DNA of 45,691 nt, from NCBI GenBank assembly GCA_022767345.1, contig JALEOD010000020.1, forward strand, positions 1-45,691. The letters run 5' to 3'. Source of the stretch: Emergencia sp. Lineage in GTDB: Bacteria > Bacillota > Clostridia > Peptostreptococcales > Anaerovoracaceae. The translations under genes and the position numbers were made by a program. The notes beneath the pieces were generated by a model. The model was not told the origin of the DNA and did no database searches. It saw only the letters and a list, made by a program, of their open reading frames with translations. The number at the start of each line of letters is the position of its first letter. Position 1 is the first letter of the stretch. Of the stretch, positions 41,795-45,691 are shown in pieces.

Positions 41795-42766
41795 CTACTC
41801 ATCTTTTACTCTCGGGTCAATGAGCCCGTACAAAATATCCATTAACACATTGACTAACACTACCGCCACAGTCGAAATAAAGAAGCAGCCCTGCAGCATC
41901 GGATAGTCTCTCCTGTTCAGCGCGTCATACATCAGCTGACCCAGCCCCTGCCAGCTAAACAGCGTTTCCAGCTGAATCGCGCCGCCCAAAATCACCGCAA
42001 TGTTCAGGGCAATAATCGTCGCCATAGGCAGCATTGCGTTAGGAATTGCGTGTTTCATCAGGATATATCTGGTTGAAAAACCTTTTGCCCTTGCGGTGTT
42101 GATATAATCCTCTGTCAAAATGTTAATCATGGTACTTCTCATGGTTACCGCATAACAGCCGATCATCAAAAGCCCCATGCAAAGCATTGGAAGAATCATA
42201 TGCTCCAGATAGTCAAGGGCATAATCCATTCCCTGATAGTTGGTGCCCGGCGTCGTAATCCCACCCGTCGGAAATATCTGTAAGGTTACACTGAACAGAA
42301 AAATCAGCACCATGGCAAACCAGAAGGTCGGCATGGAATAAAGGACCAGGGACCCGGAAAGGAGCCCTGTATCCAGTTTTGTCATACGCTTTCTTGCGCA
42401 GATTACACCTACTGTAAGTCCGAGAACGATTGCGATGATTTCAGCGCTGAGCAGCAAAATCACCGTATTTGGAATTCTGCCTGCAATAACGGTCAAAACA
42501 TCTTTACTGCCGTCATAGCTGTAGAAAGCATTTCCCAAATCGCCTGTGCACAAATCTTTAAAATAGTTGACGAATTGAGTCATCAGAGGATCGTTCAGCC
42601 CTGATTCTTCAATAATTCTCTGTTTTACCGCCTCAGAGGTGGTCGCCTTTGCAACGATGCTGCTAAGGTCTCCCGGCATAATTCTAAACAGGAAGAAATT
42701 AAAAGCGATTACAAAGGCGATGGTAATACAAGCGAAAAACAGCTTCTTTATGATTCTTTTTGCCAT
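41795..42766 (-). CDS. oppB: Peptide ABC transporter permease (OppB/DppB)
   Basis: The partner permease, 323 residues with six helices. It starts with AKRIIKKLFFACITIAFVIAFNFFLFRIMPGD, typical of OppB, and has the EAA loop ARAKGFSTRYILMKHAIPNAMLP near residue 230. It lies 29 bases after the binding-protein gene. With OppC it forms the membrane channel for di- or oligopeptides. Confidence 0.93.
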   Translation of the reverse strand: MAKRIIKKLFFACITIAFVIAFNFFLFRIMPGDLSSIVAKATTSEAVKQRIIEESGLNDPLMTQFVNYFKDLCTGDLGNAFYSYDGSKDVLTVIAGRIPNTVILLLSAEIIAIVLGLTVGVICARKRMTKLDTGLLSGSLVLYSMPTFWFAMVLIFLFSVTLQIFPTGGITTPGTNYQGMDYALDYLEHMILPMLCMGLLMIGCYAVTMRSTMINILTEDYINTARAKGFSTRYILMKHAIPNAMLPMATIIALNIAVILGGAIQLETLFSWQGLGQLMYDALNRRDYPMLQGCFFISTVAVVLVNVLMDILYGLIDPRVKDE

Positions 42767-42795
42767 CTTTTACCTCTCTGCCTTTCCGTCATTCT

Positions 42796-44382
42796 TTATT
42801 GGTCAGCAGGCGCTACATTGCAATAATTATCATTGAGACCGTTTCCGAAAAATCCCATGGAGTTTGCTTTGAGATTTTTCCACTTTGCAGTATTGACGGC
42901 CTGCACTCTCTCGCTCAGACAAAGGAAGGTGTACGGACAGTCTTCATAAAGAATTTCCTGACACTTTTCGATGTATGCAGCTCTCTTTTCAACATCTACC
43001 GTTGTCTTTACTAAGGAATAATATTTGTCAAATTCAGGATTCTGATAGGATACGCCGGCATAGCCGCCCTTTTCCCAGTCTTCAAAGAGACAGAGAATAA
43101 ATCCAGGATCCGCATCGCCGCCCCAGCCGTCAATATACATCTGCCAGTCTTTGCTGCCGTCATAGCATGTATCCCACATGGTGGTCATTTCCAAAGGATT
43201 CCACTTGATTTCAATCCCTGCTTTTTCACAGTTATCGATTAAAATATTCACAGTTGCAGACTGCCACGCGCTTCTTTCAGAAGCGGTAATCAGTTCAAAG
43301 CTGAGAGGTTTTCCGTCTTTTTCACGGATACCATCGCCGTCGCTGTCCACATAACCTGCCTGATCCAAAAGTTTCTTCGCCTGCTCGATATCGCCGTCTC
43401 TCTTCACCTCAGGTTCATAAATGTATCCTTCATTGTTGACAGGTCCATATGCAGGCAGCGCCTGACCGCTGTAACTCATCTCAATGATGCGTTCTTTGTC
43501 CGCGCAGTAGTCTAACGCGTGACGAATAGTTTTGTCTGACAGCAATTCGTCCAGCATGTTGTATCCGATAAATTCAAAGTCAAAGGTCTTATAGTTTCCG
43601 ACTTCAATGTCTTTTTCGTTTTTCAGCGTTTCCAGCTGTTCCTGCTGCAGCAGATAGCAGCCGTCCACTTCACCCAGTTTAATGGCCTGCGCCATTGCAT
43701 CTCCATTGTCATATTCCGTAAACACTAATACATCCAAATTAGGCACGGTTCCCCAATAGTTCTCATTCTTTACGAAAGCCACGCTGCCGTTTCCGCTTCT
43801 TTCAGCGCTGTAAATAAACGGACCGGAACCTACAAGATTATCGCTTTCAAAGGAGAAAATATCCTCTTCTCCCGCCCAAATATGTTCCGGAAGAATCGGA
43901 ATGGACTGATACAGCATGTCCGCTTTTCCTTCTTCACACTGAAATACGATGGTAAAATCATCAGGACATTCAATGGATTTAAACCCTTCCGCGTGCGTAG
44001 AATACATATAGCTGTCAGCCGCATGTTCATAGGTCCATTTTACATCTGCAGAAGTCAGCTGCTCTCCATCGTTAAAGTAAATGTCATCTCTCAAATGGAA
44101 TGTCCACGTCTTTCCATCATCAGAAACATCCCAGTCTTTCGCAGCTCTCGGCACTGCATTATAGTCTTCGTCATAAGCAATCAGTGCGTCATAGCAAATG
44201 TTGAGCCAATCATTTACCATATCGCTCTCCGTTGTGAAGAAATTCAGCGTGTCGTGGCCCTGGGTTGTTGCGATATTAAAAATCACTTCTCCGCCGCCAG
44301 CAGATTTCTTTCCGCATGATGTAATGGTAAAAATTAAAGTAACAGCCATTAAAATCGCGATGCCTTTTTTCAAGTGTTTCAT
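42796..44382 (-). CDS. oppA: Peptide-binding lipoprotein (OppA/DppA, SBP family 5)
   Basis: The extracytoplasmic receptor of the peptide transporter. 528 residues with a lipoprotein signal (ITSC, Cys23). Family-5 features: WTFHLRDDIYFNDGEQLTSADVKWTYE near 90-115, the VGSGPFIY segment, and a KLGEVDGCYLL block. Substrate class (di-, oligo- or murein peptides) cannot be read directly; the LD-carboxypeptidase upstream would suit cell-wall peptides. GGAGTG precedes the ATG. It lies 75 bases after the LD-carboxypeptidase gene. A small hairpin (44435-44455) in that gap may adjust read-through. Confidence 0.92.
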   Translation of the reverse strand: MKHLKKGIAILMAVTLIFTITSCGKKSAGGGEVIFNIATTQGHDTLNFFTTESDMVNDWLNICYDALIAYDEDYNAVPRAAKDWDVSDDGKTWTFHLRDDIYFNDGEQLTSADVKWTYEHAADSYMYSTHAEGFKSIECPDDFTIVFQCEEGKADMLYQSIPILPEHIWAGEEDIFSFESDNLVGSGPFIYSAERSGNGSVAFVKNENYWGTVPNLDVLVFTEYDNGDAMAQAIKLGEVDGCYLLQQEQLETLKNEKDIEVGNYKTFDFEFIGYNMLDELLSDKTIRHALDYCADKERIIEMSYSGQALPAYGPVNNEGYIYEPEVKRDGDIEQAKKLLDQAGYVDSDGDGIREKDGKPLSFELITASERSAWQSATVNILIDNCEKAGIEIKWNPLEMTTMWDTCYDGSKDWQMYIDGWGGDADPGFILCLFEDWEKGGYAGVSYQNPEFDKYYSLVKTTVDVEKRAAYIEKCQEILYEDCPYTFLCLSERVQAVNTAKWKNLKANSMGFFGNGLNDNYCNVAPADQ

Positions 44383-44434
44383 AATTACACTCCTTCCTTT
44401 TACAATCTTTCTTGTTATGCTTATCTATCTTTTA

Positions 44435-44455
44435 TGCAGAATTTTATCTTCTGCA
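44435..44455 (-). other. Small hairpin between the LD-carboxypeptidase and oppA genes
   Basis: TGCAGAA (44435-44441) pairs with TTCTGCA (44449-44455). On the minus strand it starts 2 bases after the stop codon and is followed by TAAAAG, so it is at most a weak terminator. It may partly separate enzyme and transporter expression. Confidence 0.4.
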
Positions 44456-44457
44456 AA

Positions 44458-45405
44458 TCAAACAACGCCTGATTCCAATACAGTAAATGTTTTTTCATCA
44501 GCGCAAAGCCTTGCTTTTACGCCCAGAGGCAGCGTTGCCATATCATCGGTATGCCCAAGAGGCAGACCATAAAGCGCCGGTTTTCCCAGCGGCGCCAGAT
44601 AATAGTGCAACACATCCTCAAGGCTTGTATCGCAATAATAGCCCGGGTTGTGGATAAAAGGCACGCAGTTATGACATTCGCCGATGAGGAACCCCTTTGC
44701 GTCATACAGCTTTCCTGCGTTGCGCAAATGAGAAAGCATATGGTCAAAAATCCAAGGTTCCGTATCCACATCTTCCAAAAGCAGAATTTTCCCCTTACAG
44801 TCGATTTCATAAGGCGTGCCCAGGCTTGCGCAGACCAAAGTCATATTGCCCCCGATGACTTCTGCCTCACAGGTGCCGCCTGCAATAGTATTGAGCCATT
44901 TCTTCGGGTTCGCTTTTTGGATTTCGCCCAGAGGTCTCGTCTCTGCCACAGCGCTGAAAAACTGATTCTTTGTGTATTCTGTCAAGTCTTCACTGTTAAA
45001 CCTCGCCATGCCGGGACTGTGAAAGGTTACCAGTTCCGCAAATTTTCCAATGGCAAGGTGCAGCGAAGTAATATCGCTGAAACCGGTAAAAATCTTTGGA
45101 TTTTTTTTAATTACCTCGTAATTAAGCCGGTTTACAATCTGCGCTGAACCGTAACCGCCCTGCGTCACAAAAACTGCGTCGATTCTATCATCGGCAAACA
45201 TGGCGTTGATATCGTCCGCTCGCTCTTCTTCTGCTGCCGCAACAAAGCCTTTCAGCCGATTAACATTTTTGCCGATGACTACGTTGTATCCCATCTCCTC
45301 CAAGGTTTCCTGCGCCCTTACGATTTCACTTCTATTTTCCGAAGGACTTGCCGGAGAAACCACGCCGATGGTGTCGCCTTTTTTAAGTGCTGCCGGTTTT
45401 ATCAT
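44458..45405 (-). CDS. S66 family LD-carboxypeptidase
   Basis: A serine peptidase of the LdcA/MccF family that removes the terminal D-Ala from murein tetrapeptides or cleaves similar amide bonds. 315 residues from ATG 45405, which has AAAGGTG 7 bases upstream. An ATG at 45435 lies inside the operator palindrome and is less likely. Nucleophile Ser87 in TQGGYGS, with the Glu in LLLEDVDTEPW and the His in LPLGHTDD completing the S66 Ser-Glu-His triad. No signal peptide: cytoplasmic. First gene of the operon leading into oppA-oppF and three M20 peptidases, which suggests use or recycling of cell-wall peptides. Confidence 0.9.
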   Translation of the reverse strand: MIKPAALKKGDTIGVVSPASPSENRSEIVRAQETLEEMGYNVVIGKNVNRLKGFVAAAEEERADDINAMFADDRIDAVFVTQGGYGSAQIVNRLNYEVIKKNPKIFTGFSDITSLHLAIGKFAELVTFHSPGMARFNSEDLTEYTKNQFFSAVAETRPLGEIQKANPKKWLNTIAGGTCEAEVIGGNMTLVCASLGTPYEIDCKGKILLLEDVDTEPWIFDHMLSHLRNAGKLYDAKGFLIGECHNCVPFIHNPGYYCDTSLEDVLHYYLAPLGKPALYGLPLGHTDDMATLPLGVKARLCADEKTFTVLESGVV

Positions 45406-45426
45406 ATCCTCACACCTTTCTCGCTC

Positions 45427-45447
45427 TGCGTTCATAATGTGAACGCA
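45427..45447. promoter_or_regulatory. Operator-like palindrome, site 1 (downstream of start point)
   Basis: A perfect 8-bp inverted repeat TGCGTTCA / TGAACGCA with a 5-base centre, carrying the core TTCATAATGTGAAC. It lies about 18-38 bases downstream of the predicted transcription start of the peptide operon, a position where a bound repressor would block elongation. The same core recurs at 45537-45550. Confidence 0.65.
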
Positions 45448-45471
45448 CGTTTCTTATTCTGAATTTTGTGT

Positions 45472-45500
45472 ATTATAACCGTACTTTTTTTCTCTGTCAA
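45472..45500 (-). promoter_or_regulatory. Consensus promoter of the peptide-scavenging operon
   Basis: Minus strand: perfect -35 TTGACA (45495-45500), 17-base spacer, perfect -10 TATAAT (45472-45477). Such a strong promoter would need repression, and palindromic sites flank it on both sides. Confidence 0.88.
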
Positions 45501-45536
45501 CAAAATATATCAGATTACCATATTTTGAACCACTTT

Positions 45537-45550
45537 TTCATAATATGAAC
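45537..45550. promoter_or_regulatory. Operator-like palindrome, site 2 (upstream of promoter)
   Basis: TTCATAATATGAAC, a 13-base perfect palindrome around a single central A plus one base. It matches site 1 at 13 of 14 positions (TTCATAATGTGAAC). Centre-to-centre distance to site 1 is 106 bases. A partial third match (ATATTTTGAACC) is at about 45520-45531. Confidence 0.6.
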
Positions 45551-45553
45551 AAA

Positions 45554-45660
45554 GGGGCTGTCGCATTAACGGAAAATAACCGTTAGGGCGCAGCCCTATC
45601 TTCATACAATGAAAATGACGGATGCACCAGATGATGGCACTCCGTCATTTGTTCTTTTTG
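45554..45660 (+). other. Two strong hairpins at the right edge
   Basis: GGGCTG and TAACGG (45555-45560, 45567-45572) pair with CCGTTA and CAGCCC (45580-45585, 45591-45596), forming one interrupted stem. AAATGACGGA (45613-45622) pairs with TCCGTCATTT (45641-45650) and is followed by GTTCTTTTTG, which looks like an intrinsic terminator read rightward. No rightward gene ends here within the window. They may be terminators for a gene cut off by the window's edge or remnants of a mobile element end (AGGGGCTGTC-type words recur in such ends). Bases 45661-45691 show only a GGACAG/CTGTCC repeat. Confidence 0.45.
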
Positions 45661-45691
45661 TGAAACACAAATAGGGACAGCTTGACTGTCC

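Noticed and set aside
45405-45435. LD-carboxypeptidase start at ATG 45435
   Set aside because: This ATG is inside the palindromic operator and has no ribosome site; ATG 45405 has AAAGGTG and begins with the family-typical MIKPAALKKGD.

Overview
The window comes from the chromosome of a low-to-middle GC, Gram-positive anaerobe of the Clostridia. A family close to Clostridiales Family XIII / Anaerovoracaceae would fit, but that placement is a guess from gene content. The main pointers are a potassium-dependent, probably Na+-pumping membrane pyrophosphatase, a gap-pgk-tpi-secG cluster beside sigma-54, a lone crotonase, AzlCD, DUF975, an Opp/Dpp peptide transporter surrounded by M20 peptidases, strong AAGGAGG-type ribosome sites and sigma-A-like promoters. 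I saw no rRNA, tRNA, CRISPR array, prophage or intact insertion sequence.

Layout. 1-1325 is an AT-rich pair of unknown genes, likely acquired. 1425-1600 is a 6S-like RNA. 1613-6687 is a leftward operon: RarD permease, YkvI-type membrane protein, metallo-beta-lactamase-fold hydrolase, M20 amidohydrolase, lipoprotein hydrolase. 6927-8888 holds a tiny Cys-rich membrane protein, an unusual structured intergenic region, an acidic unknown protein and murI. 8962-12702 runs rightward: pepF, nadK (apparently leaderless) and an RluA-type pseudouridine synthase. 12702-15476 runs leftward: an orphan OmpR-type regulator, a PRK06851-like ATPase and a DUF975 membrane protein. 15559-17868 is the thiamine salvage pair thiN and thiT, with a TPP riboswitch before thiT, followed by crt. 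18233-21043 is a glycolipid/envelope operon (glycosyltransferase, deacetylase, flippase-like protein). 21253-22277 is azlCD. 22298-25567 holds a GNAT protein, ybaK and hppA. 25674-30847 is secG-tpi-pgk-gap with rpoN upstream and a 111-bp tandem repeat between gap and rpoN. 30945-33004 holds trmL, hom and a SEC-C protein. 33417-34790 is a secreted Cys-peptidase-like protein with Fn3-like repeats. 34867-45500 is a nine-gene peptide-scavenging operon: LD-carboxypeptidase, OppABCDF and three M20 peptidases. One of these peptidases carries a C-terminal IclR-like DNA-binding domain.

Most notable items: (1) a dispersed element of about 340 bp, present twice (17891-18243 and 33065-33402), each copy with four GCACCAT/ATGGTGC hairpins at nearly identical spacing, and a possible third relative at 7244-7475 with compensating arm changes; (2) an M20 peptidase-IclR helix-turn-helix fusion in an operon whose perfect-consensus promoter is flanked by two copies of one palindromic operator 106 bp apart; (3) a one-base frameshift in oppD; (4) a 111-bp tandem repeat lying where many clostridia have cggR; (5) a TPP riboswitch whose complete switching mechanism can be read from the sequence.
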